Source of the DNA: Sediminibacterium goheungense
GTDB lineage: Bacteria; Bacteroidota; Bacteroidia; Chitinophagales; Chitinophagaceae
Reading direction: 5' to 3'
DNA: 64,000 bases
Assembly (NCBI RefSeq): GCF_004361915.1
Contig: NZ_SNWP01000010.1
Coordinates: 1,638,050-1,702,049, forward strand
Shown: positions 16,868-26,455 of the stretch, piece after piece
Layout: each line of letters opens with the position of its first letter
How positions within the stretch are numbered: the first letter of the stretch is position 1
The notes under the pieces: generated by a model
The model's input: the letters and a program-made list of their open reading frames with translations, nothing else
Told to the model about the DNA's origin: nothing
Databases searched by the model: none
Translations under genes and position numbers: made by a program

Positions 16868-18604
16868 TCAGACCCCTGTTTTTTCCAGCAGGAATGCAAA
16901 TTCACTTCCTTTACCGTACTCAGACTGAAGTTCCATACGGCCACCTTGTGCTTCAATAAATTCTTTACTGATGCTGAGTCCGAGACCGGTACCTTCTTTC
17001 TGGGTTCCGGGAATCCGAAAATAACGATCAAATACGCGGTTCATGTAGCGTGGTTCGATACCCTGGCCCGTATCCGTAACACTAAAACGAATCAGGTCTT
17101 TTTCTTCCTTTACACTAATGTATACGGTAGCGTTTTCATAACTATACCTGATAGCATTCGATACCAAGTTGTTCAGTACCCATGCCGTTTTATCTTTATC
17201 GGCCAGTACCGGTGGAATATCTTCTGGTATCTGTGTTTTGAGTTGGATTCTCTTTTCTTCAGCAGACAGTCGATTGGTAGCTATAGCATAATCAACAATT
17301 TCCTGTACTGAAGCCGGCTTTACAGACATTTGAATGGAACCTGTTTCTACCTGTGTCATATTCAATAGTTCGCCGGTTATTTTTAACAGCCTTGTGGTAT
17401 CTTCTTTAATACTGGCCACCATATTCTTTTGTTCATCATTCAGTTCACCGAGCTGTTTGTTTTCCAGCAGATCAAGGCTCATACGTATAGATGATATAGG
17501 TGTCTTGAGCTCATGTGATACGGTAGCAATGAAATTGGTTTTTGCAAAATCCAGTTCTTTATACGGTGTTATATTCTGTAGAAGTATCACGGTGCCTATC
17601 AGCTTTTCTATCTGCTCACCTGTTGGAATAATTTTAATCGGGATGATTTCTTTTTCAAAATAGCTCTCTTTATGATCGGCATAAATTTTTACGGGTAGTT
17701 TTGATGGCTGTTGCTGTAAGCCCTCATCATACAATTCCTGTATCAGTGAGCGTATCAGATCGTTATGTAATGCCAGTTCTTCGGCGCTTTTACCTGCTAC
17801 CTGTTCTGCTTTCAGTCCAGCTATTTTCAGTGCCATATGATTCATGAACAATACCCGTTTGTTCTCATCCAGTCCAATTACCGGATCATTCATATTGTTG
17901 ATCAGGGTTTCAATCCTTTTCTTTTCAATCAGTAGTTTCTGTACACTGCTCGCCTGGTACTCTTCCAGTTTTTCGGCCATGGTATTAAAAGAGGCTGCCA
18001 GATCACCAAATTCATCTTTTTTATTGAAATGAAGCCTTCTTGCATAGTTTCGTTCAGCAATTTCTTTGATGCTTCTGGTAAGCTCTTTTACCGGATTGGC
18101 AATATTACCCGGCAGGTTAAACAATAAGGTGAATGAGATAATGAAACAGATGGTACCCAGTATACTGATCCAGAATATAGAATTGTCCGAAGTCTGACCT
18201 GCAATCTTATTTTTTCTTTGTATGGCCTGCATATTCAAAAGCATAATATTGGAAAGATCTTTTCTCATGCTTGCAATCTGTTGTGTATCACTTAGGTTTT
18301 GCTGAAGCAATCCAAAATGTGTGGCTAGGCTGGCGGTAAGTTCCGCTTCTCCGGGTTCTGTAATATTTTTTTGTTGTAAAGCAAGGTTTTCACTAAAAAT
18401 TTCCCGGTTTTGAAGTTGCAGAATATTATTATCCATTGCCATCTGCATTTTCCGTGAATAGTCGAGTGTATTGTAATTATCTACCAATATGTTTTTAGTA
18501 TCACTACTTAGTTTATGTACATAATATATACTCATTGTTGCCAATAGTAATATCATGGCAAAAAGCAGACCTATACCCAATTGCAGTTTTTGTTTAATCT
18601 TCAT
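16868..18604 (-). CDS. HAMP-PAS sensor histidine kinase of the kdp island
   Basis: This 578-residue inner-membrane kinase has an N-terminal membrane helix, a periplasmic helical domain (about 30-140), a second helix (about 145-170), and a HAMP domain (NPVKELTRSIKEIAERNYAR). A PAS domain (VIGLDENKRVLFMN) and a HisKA domain follow, with phosphoacceptor H364 in SHELKTP. The ATPase domain carries N-box LVSNAIRYS, DTGQGIEP and GTGLGLS. Its ATG overlaps the KdpD stop by one base (TGATG), so the two are translationally coupled. It probably supplies the kinase activity that one-piece KdpD proteins carry in their C-terminal half, and may phosphorylate the sigma-54 regulator at 26436. That pairing is inferred from context. 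Confidence 0.85.
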   Translation of the reverse strand: MKIKQKLQLGIGLLFAMILLLATMSIYYVHKLSSDTKNILVDNYNTLDYSRKMQMAMDNNILQLQNREIFSENLALQQKNITEPGEAELTASLATHFGLLQQNLSDTQQIASMRKDLSNIMLLNMQAIQRKNKIAGQTSDNSIFWISILGTICFIISFTLLFNLPGNIANPVKELTRSIKEIAERNYARRLHFNKKDEFGDLAASFNTMAEKLEEYQASSVQKLLIEKKRIETLINNMNDPVIGLDENKRVLFMNHMALKIAGLKAEQVAGKSAEELALHNDLIRSLIQELYDEGLQQQPSKLPVKIYADHKESYFEKEIIPIKIIPTGEQIEKLIGTVILLQNITPYKELDFAKTNFIATVSHELKTPISSIRMSLDLLENKQLGELNDEQKNMVASIKEDTTRLLKITGELLNMTQVETGSIQMSVKPASVQEIVDYAIATNRLSAEEKRIQLKTQIPEDIPPVLADKDKTAWVLNNLVSNAIRYSYENATVYISVKEEKDLIRFSVTDTGQGIEPRYMNRVFDRYFRIPGTQKEGTGLGLSISKEFIEAQGGRMELQSEYGKGSEFAFLLEKTGV

Positions 18605-19728
18605 CAGCTTAAAATTACAAGGTCAATCTCACTGCTTGATAATTTTTTTAGTAATTCATTAAATACATTGGTAGCGAGTATGAGTCTGAACAAACTTAAA
18701 TGTGGCTTTCCGATACAAATGGTTGTGATCTGCCTTTCATCGCACTGTTCTATAATAGCTTTTGCAATATTGGGGTTTTCTACTTTGATAATTTCTGCCC
18801 CCAGTTCTGTGGCCAGTTTAAAATTATTGATCAGGTGTCTTTGCTTATCCAATGGGATTTTATCAGTGGCTTCTGCCGGTATCTGTACATACAACACATA
18901 CCATTTACTATTGTAATAATTGGCTAGTCTTGCCGTTTTACGAATCACTGTTTTAGCCGTTTTGTCATTAGAGCTGATACAGGCCAGAAATCGCTCATGT
19001 TTAATGGCATTCACTTTTGTGATTTCGGTTTCCACTTTTCGTTCTACCTGCGATGCCACTTCTTTCAATGCCAGTTCACGCAGTTGAAGAATATGCTCAC
19101 TTCTGAAGAAATTGTTGAGGGCTGTTTCAATTTTCGCCGGTTCATAGATTTTCCCTTCTTTGAGTCGGGTTATCAGCTCATCGGCAGTAAGATCGATATT
19201 CACCACTTCATCGGCCTGAGTAAGTACGCTATCGGGAATTCTTTCTTTTACTTCTATACCCGTAATCCTTCTGATTTCTTCATTGAGACTTTCAATGTGC
19301 TGAATATTTACCGCGCTGATCACATTAATTCCTGCATCAATAATCTCAAGTACATCCTGCCATCTTTTTCCATTTTTACTTCCTTCAATATTGGTATGCG
19401 CCAGCTCATCTACAATAACCACCTCAGGCCGTACATTAATTACAGCCAGAACATCTAATTCTTCCAGTTCCTTCCCTTTGTAAAAAAGTTTACGACGGGG
19501 TATAACAGGTAAGCCATGCAATAGTTCATGCGTTTCTTTCCTGTTATGGGTTTCAATATATCCTATCTTAACATCGATACCATTTCTTAACAGTGCATGT
19601 GCCTCCTGTAACATGCGATAGGTTTTACCTACACCGGCACTCATACCGATATAGATTTTAAACTTTCCCCTTTTCGATTTTTTAATCAGGTTCAGGAAAT
19701 GCTGTACTGTCTGGTCTTTGTCTGGCAT
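18604..19728 (-). CDS. kdpD: Stand-alone KdpD N-terminal sensor half (KdpD + USP domains)
   Basis: A 374-residue cytoplasmic protein. Residues about 20-230 form the KdpD domain, with Walker-A-like GMSAGVGKT (28-36) and VVIVDELAHTNI. Residues about 245-365 form a universal-stress-type domain (RFLACISSNDKTAK...). It stops before the four-helix membrane region and the kinase domains that complete enterobacterial KdpD, so it is a natural split form, not a truncation. The kinase follows as a separate coupled gene. The one-base overlaps at both ends (TGATG with the porin gene upstream and with the kinase downstream) show tight operon packing. In one-piece KdpD, this half senses ATP/K+ state and modulates the kinase. 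Confidence 0.9.
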   Translation of the reverse strand: MPDKDQTVQHFLNLIKKSKRGKFKIYIGMSAGVGKTYRMLQEAHALLRNGIDVKIGYIETHNRKETHELLHGLPVIPRRKLFYKGKELEELDVLAVINVRPEVVIVDELAHTNIEGSKNGKRWQDVLEIIDAGINVISAVNIQHIESLNEEIRRITGIEVKERIPDSVLTQADEVVNIDLTADELITRLKEGKIYEPAKIETALNNFFRSEHILQLRELALKEVASQVERKVETEITKVNAIKHERFLACISSNDKTAKTVIRKTARLANYYNSKWYVLYVQIPAEATDKIPLDKQRHLINNFKLATELGAEIIKVENPNIAKAIIEQCDERQITTICIGKPHLSLFRLILATNVFNELLKKLSSSEIDLVILS

Positions 19729-20807
19729 CAGAATGATATGGCTAGTGCGGTGGATATAAAGAAATTACTACTCACAATTTTGCCGTTCTTTTCAAAAATT
19801 CTGTCTTTCGAAGAAAAGCCTCTTGCTTCTATACGCCATAAAGCCTGGTTGCTGATGGTATGATCATAATTGAATGAATAACCCCATGTTTTAAAACCGT
19901 TGGGTGTGGCCGTTGAAATAATTACACCATTTGCATCATGATAATATTCCATTCTTGCAGTAAAACTGTTTCTGGCATCTGCATTTATTTTTGCCATTAG
20001 GATAGGCGTGTACCAGGTATTATAATTGCTGCTTCCTTTTTGTTTTTGTTCAAAACCAATATCAAATCCGGTGGTGATGGCGAATGCATCTGATAATTGA
20101 AATATGCCATAAAAATTATGGAAATAGCGCATCTGCTTAACACTGTCTGGTTTATCATTACCAATAAATGAACTACTGTTTAAAGTGATTTTCGAATTCG
20201 GTTTATAGGTTAGTTGGTGGCCAATACCAATAGTGCCATTACCCGGCACACGCTGAATACGCTGCCAGCCATTTAACAATAAACCGCTCATGATCCATTT
20301 TTCATTGGGCGATGTATAAGTAAGTTTCACACCTGATTCGTAATAAGGAGAATTATCGGCCAGTATGCCCCTGGTAAGTGCCCAGCAATCTTTACCAATG
20401 GCACTTTCAAAACCAATATGTGAGGCAAAAATGCCCGCATCGATCCAGAGATTAGATCTCGTCGAAATTTTCACTCCGGCATTGGCTTCAAATATATTTT
20501 TCAATACACCGGGTTCTGCAGCCAGATTGGCATTCATGTAGGTGCCTGCGGCAATGGCAAGGTTGGCCCTTAGATTGTTTTGCTGATAGGCGGCTTTTAC
20601 CATACCAAGGTTCAGGTTAAACTCATTGTGCCGGTTATGCGAATACACAAAAGAGGGTCTGTTTTGTAATGATGGCTTACCAAAATCATATGTATAATAA
20701 GTTTCTAAATACCCACTGATGGTTAATGGATTGGTTTGCTTGTTTTCCTGTGCACCTGCTGTAAGCAAGGCCCAAAAACCACTGATCGTCAAAATTGCTT
20801 TTTTCAT
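19728..20807 (-). CDS. Outer-membrane porin-like beta-barrel of the kdp operon
   Basis: A 359-residue protein with a signal peptide (WALLTAGAQ) and a barrel of alternating strands, starting ISGYLETYYTYDFGKP and ending in AISF. It matches the style of the BBP2/OmpL-like outer-membrane barrel family. Its start lies seven bases below the kdpC stop and its stop overlaps the kdpD start, so it is co-transcribed with the K+ pump. Possible roles are K+ entry across the outer membrane or part of the sensing arrangement; both are inference. Confidence 0.8.
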   Translation of the reverse strand: MKKAILTISGFWALLTAGAQENKQTNPLTISGYLETYYTYDFGKPSLQNRPSFVYSHNRHNEFNLNLGMVKAAYQQNNLRANLAIAAGTYMNANLAAEPGVLKNIFEANAGVKISTRSNLWIDAGIFASHIGFESAIGKDCWALTRGILADNSPYYESGVKLTYTSPNEKWIMSGLLLNGWQRIQRVPGNGTIGIGHQLTYKPNSKITLNSSSFIGNDKPDSVKQMRYFHNFYGIFQLSDAFAITTGFDIGFEQKQKGSSNYNTWYTPILMAKINADARNSFTARMEYYHDANGVIISTATPNGFKTWGYSFNYDHTISNQALWRIEARGFSSKDRIFEKNGKIVSSNFFISTALAISF

Positions 20808-20814
20808 CTTGTTG

Positions 20815-21366
20815 TTAATTTAATTTATCTAACGCAATATTCAATTGTAAAACATTAATTGTTTGGGGTCCTACAGCTGGCTGCTCTGTATAAGTGCGTA
20901 CTAATTCCCGCAAATTGGCTTCTGGTATATTGCGTATTTTTGAAATACGCTTTACCTGTACTTCTGCTGCTGCCACTGAAATATGCGGATCGAGTCCACT
21001 GCCACTGGCGGTTACCAGATCAACCGGAATATCTTTTTTTTCAATTCCGGGGTTGTGTGTCAGAAAACTATCGATCCTCTCCTGAATAATAGCAAGGTAA
21101 TCAGCATTGGATGGTCCTTTATTACTGCCAGCAGAACCTGCTGCATTGTAGTTCACTGCCGATGGACGGCTATAGAAATATTTATCTTCAGTAAATGACT
21201 GCCCGATATTGCTGTAATATTTTTTACCGTTGGCTTCTATCAATTCTCCTTTCCCTTTCTGTGGTGTGAGTTTGGCAAAGCCCCATATAACAAGTGGATA
21301 GATACCTGATAAAACAATCAGTAATACAAGGGTTAATTTGATAGCTGGAAAAAACTGTTTTTTCAT
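20815..21366 (-). CDS. kdpC: K+-transporting ATPase subunit C
   Basis: A 183-residue single-pass inner-membrane protein. The N-terminal helix (LTLVLLIVLSGIYPLVIWG) is followed by the family pattern NIGQSFTEDKYFYSRPSA, GPSN, a GSGLDPHIS loop and a C-terminal NVLQLNIALD. KdpC joins KdpA and KdpB in the high-affinity Kdp pump and stabilises or activates the complex. Its start is 113 bases from the kdpB stop, unlike the ten-base gaps elsewhere in the operon, because a long inverted repeat is inserted between them. Confidence 0.95.
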   Translation of the reverse strand: MKKQFFPAIKLTLVLLIVLSGIYPLVIWGFAKLTPQKGKGELIEANGKKYYSNIGQSFTEDKYFYSRPSAVNYNAAGSAGSNKGPSNADYLAIIQERIDSFLTHNPGIEKKDIPVDLVTASGSGLDPHISVAAAEVQVKRISKIRNIPEANLRELVRTYTEQPAVGPQTINVLQLNIALDKLN

Positions 21367-21379
21367 ACATAATTTTTTC

Positions 21380-21474
21380 CTCTGCGTAACCTCTGTTTTC
21401 TCTTGTTCTCTGCATTGGTCACCCTGACGAAGGAAGGGACCGCAGAGAAAGAAGGGCGCAGAGATTACGCAGAG
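21380..21474. repeat. Inverted repeat inside the kdp operon, between kdpB and kdpC
   Basis: CTCTGCGTAA (21380-21389) pairs exactly with TTACGCAGAG (21465-21474), and TTCTCTGC (21406-21413) with GCAGAGAA (21442-21449), giving a long interrupted stem. It has no T-run. It uses the same words as 3834-3880 and could lower or process the downstream part of the operon message. Confidence 0.65.
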
Positions 21475-21479
21475 AGTGG

Positions 21480-23522
21480 TTAATAGAATAAGGATATTAC
21501 AATGTCGATTAGTTTAATGCCTATAAAGGGTACGATGATACCACCAAGCCCATAGATAAACAGGTTACGTCTGAGTAAGGCACTGGCACCAATGGGTTTA
21601 TAAGCGACTCCTTTTAATGCCAGCGGAATGAGTAAGGGAATGATGATTGCATTAAAAATAACCGCAGAGAGTATGGCTGTTTCAGGGCTGGTAAGTTTCA
21701 TAATATTTGTCGCCTGCAATGCCGGAATAGAACTCACAAATAATGCGGGAACTATTGCAAAATATTTCGCCACATCATTTGCAATGCTGAAAGTGGTGAG
21801 TGTTCCTCTTGTCATGAGTAACTGTTTACCGATCTCTACTATTTCAATCAGTTTGGTAGGATCATTGTCGAGGTCAACCATATTACCCGCTTCTTTGGCA
21901 GCTTGTGTTCCGCTGTTCATGGCCACTCCCACATCGGCCTGCGCCAGTGCGGGTGCATCATTGGTACCGTCGCCCATCATGGCTACCAGCCTGCCTTCCG
22001 ATTGTTCTTTGCGGATATAGTTCATTTTATCTTCCGGTTTGGCTTCGGCAATAAAATCGTCTACCCCTGCTTTCTCTGCAATGTATTTTGCGGTTAAAGG
22101 ATTATCGCCTGTTACCATAACTGTTTTAATCCCCATTTTACGCAAACGCGCAAAACGTTCCTGTATGCCGGGTTTAATGATATCCTGTAATTCAATCACA
22201 CCTATTACCTGTTCATTTTCTGCTACCACTAGCGGTGTTCCACCATTACTGGAAATCTGTCTTATGCGCTGGTCAATGATATCCGGAAAAATATTTCCCT
22301 TTTGTTCACAGAGTGTGCGAATGGCATCTGCAGCTCCTTTGCGGATACGTGTATCTTCAAAATCGATACCCGAACTCCTGGTTTCTGCTGTGAATTTAAT
22401 AAAGCGTGGTTTTGTGATAGTATAGGACGATGGTTGTACGCCTGCCAGTTCAATAATGGATTTTCCTTCGGGTGTATCATCGGCCATGGAACTTAGTACT
22501 ACTGCTTTTATAAATCTTTTTTCATCTACCCTTTCTGACAGATAAAAATGAGTGGCTTTTCGGTTTCCGATGGTAATGGTACCTGTTTTATCGAGCAGTA
22601 ATACATCTATATCGCCGGCTGTTTCCACTGCTTTGCCACTCTTGGTAATTACGTTGGCTCTTAATGCCCTATCCATACCCGCAATACCAATAGCAGAAAG
22701 CAATCCGCCAATCGTTGTTGGTATCAGGCAAACAAACAAAGAGATAAATGCCGCAATGGTAATCGGTGCCTGTGCATAGTCTGCGAAAGGTTTCAGTGTT
22801 ACGGTTACAATAATAAATACCAGTGTAAATCCTGCCAGTAAAATAGTGAGCGCAATTTCATTCGGTGTTTTCTGCCTGGATGCACCTTCTACGAGTGCAA
22901 TCATTTTATCCAGAAAACTTTCACCTTGTTCAGTAGTTACTTTTACCACGATACGATCGCTTAATACTTTTGTTCCACCGGTTACACTGCTTTTATCACC
23001 ACCTGCTTCCCTTATTACTGGTGCGCTTTCGCCGGTAATGGCGCTTTCATCTATGGTAGCTAATCCTTCTATTATTTCTCCATCAGAGGGAATAATATCT
23101 CCTGATTCACACAGAAATAAGTTTCCTTTTTGTAATTGTGATGATGGAATGAGTTTTATTTCACCCACAAACATTTCACCAACGGACTGTATCAGTTTCG
23201 CCGGTGTTTCTTCTCTTGTTTTACGTAAGCTGTTAGCCTGTGCCTTACCCCTTGCTTCTGCAATGGCTTCTGCAAAATTAGCGAAGAGAAGGGTGAGAAA
23301 AAGAATCGCTGTTACGATGAGGTTGTACACAAGGCTTCCCTGGCTTTGTTCTCCGGCAGCCACCCATATACTAACAGCCGCCATTACCAATGTACCCACC
23401 CATACCATAAACATAACCGGGTTGCGAAACATTTTTGCAGGACTCAGTTTTACAAAAGACGCTTTTAGGGCTTCGGCTACCAGTTGCTTTTGAAATAATC
23501 TATTGGAATTTACTTTTTGCAT
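21480..23522 (-). CDS. kdpB: K+-transporting P-type ATPase subunit B
   Basis: The 680-residue catalytic subunit of the Kdp pump in the inner membrane. Visible P-type ATPase motifs are the actuator TGES in [11 protein letters not shown], the phosphorylation site D311 in [14 protein letters not shown], the ATP-binding-domain [11 protein letters not shown], and the hinge [10 protein letters not shown] with [18 protein letters not shown]. The length matches the family. It couples ATP hydrolysis to K+ moved through KdpA. It starts ten bases after the kdpA stop and is followed by an unusual hairpin-bearing gap before kdpC. Confidence 0.97.
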   Translation of the reverse strand: MQKVNSNRLFQKQLVAEALKASFVKLSPAKMFRNPVMFMVWVGTLVMAAVSIWVAAGEQSQGSLVYNLIVTAILFLTLLFANFAEAIAEARGKAQANSLRKTREETPAKLIQSVGEMFVGEIKLIPSSQLQKGNLFLCESGDIIPSDGEIIEGLATIDESAITGESAPVIREAGGDKSSVTGGTKVLSDRIVVKVTTEQGESFLDKMIALVEGASRQKTPNEIALTILLAGFTLVFIIVTVTLKPFADYAQAPITIAAFISLFVCLIPTTIGGLLSAIGIAGMDRALRANVITKSGKAVETAGDIDVLLLDKTGTITIGNRKATHFYLSERVDEKRFIKAVVLSSMADDTPEGKSIIELAGVQPSSYTITKPRFIKFTAETRSSGIDFEDTRIRKGAADAIRTLCEQKGNIFPDIIDQRIRQISSNGGTPLVVAENEQVIGVIELQDIIKPGIQERFARLRKMGIKTVMVTGDNPLTAKYIAEKAGVDDFIAEAKPEDKMNYIRKEQSEGRLVAMMGDGTNDAPALAQADVGVAMNSGTQAAKEAGNMVDLDNDPTKLIEIVEIGKQLLMTRGTLTTFSIANDVAKYFAIVPALFVSSIPALQATNIMKLTSPETAILSAVIFNAIIIPLLIPLALKGVAYKPIGASALLRRNLFIYGLGGIIVPFIGIKLIDIVISLFY

Positions 23523-23532
23523 TTTGCTTGTT

Positions 23533-25233
23533 TTAAATCATGGAAAAAAATTCAGCAATCGGGCCGAGTGCCAGTGATGGGAAGAAGGAAAGTGCCGTAA
23601 CAATCAGTATTACTGCAAAAATCATGATACCGAATGTGGGTGTATCTGTCTTCAGTGTACCTGCACTTTCAGGAATATATTTTTTGGATGCCAGTAATCC
23701 GGCAATAGCAACAGGACCAATAATGGGTAAGAACCGGCCCAGTATGAGTACAAAACCGGTACTGATGTTCCACCACATATTGTTATCACCCAATCCTTCA
23801 AAACCACTGCCATTATTGGCCGCTGATGAAGTGTACTCATACAACATTTCACTGAAACCATGATAGCCGGGATTGTTCAGCCAGCCGCCATATAGTTCAG
23901 GATGGTTTACAATGAGGTAGCTTGACAGTGCCGTACCCGTTAATATCAGTAATGGGTGCAGCAGCGCAATAATCATCGCTATTTTTATTTCTCTTGCTTC
24001 AATTTTCTTTCCCATGAATTCGGGTGTGCGACCCACCATCAGTCCACTGATAAATACAGCCAGGATAATAAAGATGAAAAAGTTGAGTAGTCCCACCCCA
24101 CAGCCTCCATAAAAACTGTTTACCATCATGGCCAGCATTTCGTTCATACCACTGATCGGCATAGTACTGTCGTGCATGGCGTTTACCGAGCCGGTTGAAA
24201 TTACCGTTGTAACAATGCTCCAGAAACCGGAAGCGGCGGCACCAAAACGCACTTCTTTTCCTTCCATAGCACCCAAACGATTATCAATACCCATTTTACT
24301 GATAGCAGGGTTACCGTTTATTTCCTGGATGATATTGGGTACGGCGAGCAAAAGAAAACCTACCGTCATCACACTAAAAATCATCCATGCTAATTTTTTT
24401 CTTTTGATAAAATAACCAAAGGCAAAAATCATGGCGAAGGGAATGATCAGTTGTGCGATCATTTGAATGATGTTGGTGAAATAAGATGGATTCTCTAATG
24501 GATGTGCACTGTTGGCTCCGAAAAATCCGCCACCATTGGTACCCAAATGTTTTATCGGAACAAATGCAGCTACCGGACCCCTTGACACTTGAACCGTGTC
24601 GCCTTGTAAACTTATGTAGCTGTCTTTTCCTTCAAAACCCATGGGCATTCCATTCAATAAAAACAGTATGGCAACTATTATGGAAAGTGGTAATAAAACG
24701 CGGGTAATAGATTTTATAAAATACAGGTAGAAATTACCCAACTGGTTGGTGGCTTTTTCTTTTAACGCTTTGAACAATACCACCGTGGCTGCTATACCTG
24801 TTGCAGCACTTACAAACTGTAAAAACATCAGGTACAACTGACCCAGATAACTCAATCCAGTTTCACCAGAATAGTGTTGGAGGTTACAGTTTACTACAAA
24901 TGAGATGCTGGTATTAAAAGCAAGATCGGCGCTCATATCGGGGTTGCCATCGGGGTTCAGTGGTAACCAGCTCTGGTTCATTAATACAAACATGCCCAGT
25001 AAAAACCAGACAAGGTTTATGAACAGCATGGCTGTCATGTGTTGTTTCCAGTTCATTTCGCGGGTAGGGTCTATTCCGCTAAAGCGAAAAAGAAATTTTT
25101 CAACCGGGTTCATCACCTTGTCCAGAAAACTGCGGTTACCGGCAAACACATTGGCCATGTATTTGCCCAATGGAATGGCGAATAATAAACTTGCACCGAA
25201 CATGATGACGATGCCTGTAATTTCAGCATACAT
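23533..25233 (-). CDS. kdpA: K+-transporting ATPase subunit A
   Basis: The 566-residue K+-binding and translocating subunit, related to Trk/KtrB channel proteins. It has about ten hydrophobic helices and selectivity-filter-like loops visible as [30 protein letters not shown] and [10 protein letters not shown]. The length matches typical KdpA. It lies 51 bases downstream of kdpF and ten bases upstream of kdpB. Confidence 0.97.
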   Translation of the reverse strand: MYAEITGIVIMFGASLLFAIPLGKYMANVFAGNRSFLDKVMNPVEKFLFRFSGIDPTREMNWKQHMTAMLFINLVWFLLGMFVLMNQSWLPLNPDGNPDMSADLAFNTSISFVVNCNLQHYSGETGLSYLGQLYLMFLQFVSAATGIAATVVLFKALKEKATNQLGNFYLYFIKSITRVLLPLSIIVAILFLLNGMPMGFEGKDSYISLQGDTVQVSRGPVAAFVPIKHLGTNGGGFFGANSAHPLENPSYFTNIIQMIAQLIIPFAMIFAFGYFIKRKKLAWMIFSVMTVGFLLLAVPNIIQEINGNPAISKMGIDNRLGAMEGKEVRFGAAASGFWSIVTTVISTGSVNAMHDSTMPISGMNEMLAMMVNSFYGGCGVGLLNFFIFIILAVFISGLMVGRTPEFMGKKIEAREIKIAMIIALLHPLLILTGTALSSYLIVNHPELYGGWLNNPGYHGFSEMLYEYTSSAANNGSGFEGLGDNNMWWNISTGFVLILGRFLPIIGPVAIAGLLASKKYIPESAGTLKTDTPTFGIMIFAVILIVTALSFFPSLALGPIAEFFSMI

Positions 25234-25284
25234 AAATGAGAATTGAATGTTTTGAAATGAAAAATGCCTGTTATACAGTTCCTG

Positions 25285-25362
25285 TCAGAATTTCTCCGGT
25301 TTCACGAGTACATAACACATGTAACAGAATACTGCAATAGCAATGATGAAGAGGTATAACAT
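25285..25362 (-). CDS. kdpF: KdpF, 25-residue stabilising subunit
   Basis: The product reads MLYLFIIAIAVFCYMCYVLV followed by KPEKF, a single membrane helix with the conserved KdpF ending (YVLVKPEKF). It starts four bases after the stop of another tiny gene and is followed by kdpA. KdpF is known as a small lipid-like stabiliser of the Kdp complex. Confidence 0.85.
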   Translation of the reverse strand: MLYLFIIAIAVFCYMCYVLVKPEKF

Positions 25363-25366
25363 GGTT

Positions 25367-25450
25367 TTAAAATTTTTCGAAGTAGTTAATAGATCTGAAG
25401 AAGAGCAGAAAACAGAAGAGGCCTGCCAGGGTAAGCATGAGTGTCAGCAT
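25367..25450 (-). CDS. 27-residue membrane peptide upstream of kdpF
   Basis: The product starts MLTLMLTLAGLFCFLLFF and ends RSINYFEKF. It has one hydrophobic helix with a short amphipathic, positively charged end, in the style of KdpF but different in sequence. It begins three bases after the stop of the 32-residue gene and ends four bases before kdpF. The tight packing supports a real gene in the kdp operon; its function is unknown. Confidence 0.65.
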   Translation of the reverse strand: MLTLMLTLAGLFCFLLFFRSINYFEKF

Positions 25451-25453
25451 ATA

Positions 25454-25552
25454 TTAATGTTTAAGTATCCTGTAAATAATTCCCGCAATGATGATCACGG
25501 AATAAAACCCTGCCACTAAATGCCAGGATCGTAACCTGTTTTTTAGTTTCAT
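25454..25552 (-). CDS. 32-residue membrane peptide, first gene of the kdp operon
   Basis: The product starts MKLKNRLRSWHLVAG, continues with FYSVIIIAGIIYRI and ends LKH. A basic N-terminus with Trp-His precedes one helix. It is the first open frame after the sigma-54-like site at 25582-25598, about 20 bases below the expected transcription start. It could be a leader peptide or a third small subunit. No family is recognised. Confidence 0.55.
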   Translation of the reverse strand: MKLKNRLRSWHLVAGFYSVIIIAGIIYRILKH

Positions 25553-25581
25553 ATGATTTTGTATTGTTGATGCCAGAAACA

Positions 25582-25598
25582 GGCAATTCAAATGCCTG
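25582..25598 (-). promoter_or_regulatory. Sigma-54 (-24/-12) promoter candidate for the kdp operon
   Basis: Read on the minus strand the site is AGGCATTTGAATTGCC. It has GG and GC exactly ten bases apart, as in the TGGCAC-N5-TTGCA consensus. The upstream gene block encodes a sigma-54 activator. The same bases also form an inverted repeat (CAGGCA-N7-TGCCTG), so a repressor site is an alternative. Confidence 0.55.
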
Positions 25599-25620
25599 AA
25601 TGCATGAAATTGAGTAAAAC

Positions 25621-25640
25621 GTAATAGCAGTAGGTATTAC
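25621..25640. promoter_or_regulatory. Inverted repeat GTAATA-N8-TATTAC, candidate activator site
   Basis: A perfect 6-bp dyad lies about 60 bases upstream of the predicted kdp transcription start. It is a candidate enhancer site for the NtrC-type regulator at 26436, although closer than usual. Confidence 0.4.
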
Positions 25641-25664
25641 AGATTTTATGTAACAAAGCGGGCA

Positions 25665-25693
25665 ATAAAAAACCCTTTCAAAATGAAAGGGTT
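25665..25693 (-). terminator. Rho-independent terminator after the regulator-lipoprotein unit
   Basis: On the minus strand, AACCCTTTCA and TGAAAGGGTT form a 10-bp stem around a TTT loop, followed by TTTTTTAT. It separates the regulator-lipoprotein transcript from the kdp promoter. Confidence 0.85.
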
Positions 25694-25714
25694 GACACTA
25701 TCGTTTTGAAAGGG

Positions 25715-26455
25715 TTAATTAAGATTCAATCCTATAAAAATGCCTATCCAGGGCTTATGCTGGTACACCCATTGTTTTTTATTTCTGTCTGTAAGAAAAT
25801 CGAACCCAACAGAAATACCGGTATTAAAGTTTCTCAAGCCAAGCAAAACGGCCAATCCGTAGTCAATGGCCACAGCATCGTATTCATAATCGATGGCGTT
25901 ACGCATTGAGATTGGATTAACAAAAGCGGTACCTACTCCTACAAAAGCACCGATACCAATTCCTGCTTTTGTAAAATAATCTCTGGATATATCATTGGTA
26001 AGTTGCGTTCGCTTGATACTGAATCGATCGCCACGATAACCAAAATAGAATGACCCGTTAAAATTAGTATTGAGTTGCTGGGGAATTGTAGTGGTAGCAG
26101 GTCTGAATTTGAATGGTGTTGTAAAAACATCAAAATCAAAACTCGATTTATACAGCACTATAGTCTGGCTTTTTCCTGGTAAGAGACGAACCGTTCCTTT
26201 TACCGGAGTGCCGGGTATCAGGAAATACAAAGAATCTTCCTGGTAGAGCTGTATTTTTTTCACAGAACCTTTTTGAAAAGAATCCGGAGAGGCTAAAAAA
26301 GAACGATCTGATTTTGCAGAGACGGTGTACTTTCCCTCTGGTAAATCTTCCAGCGCATTCTTTTTTATGGTTGTACAGCCTGTTTGTATAATAGTTAATA
26401 CAATACAGCAACTTGCTATAATGCCGTGTATTATTTTATGATATCTGGTATTCAT
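25715..26455 (-). CDS. Lipoprotein of unknown function beside kdp regulator
   Basis: A protein of about 246 residues. It begins MNTRYHKIIHG and carries a lipobox (TIIQTGC), so it is an acylated envelope protein. The middle holds VKKIQLYQEDSLYFLIPGTP; the C-terminal half looks beta-rich with YFGYRGDRFSI and GIGIGAFVGVGTAFVNP, like a small outer-membrane barrel fragment. ATG 26455 is chosen because it places the lipobox at the right distance; it overlaps the regulator gene by 20 bases. The overlap and the shared terminator suggest one transcript with the regulator. Its function is not recognised. Confidence 0.7.
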   Translation of the reverse strand: MNTRYHKIIHGIIASCCIVLTIIQTGCTTIKKNALEDLPEGKYTVSAKSDRSFLASPDSFQKGSVKKIQLYQEDSLYFLIPGTPVKGTVRLLPGKSQTIVLYKSSFDFDVFTTPFKFRPATTTIPQQLNTNFNGSFYFGYRGDRFSIKRTQLTNDISRDYFTKAGIGIGAFVGVGTAFVNPISMRNAIDYEYDAVAIDYGLAVLLGLRNFNTGISVGFDFLTDRNKKQWVYQHKPWIGIFIGLNLN

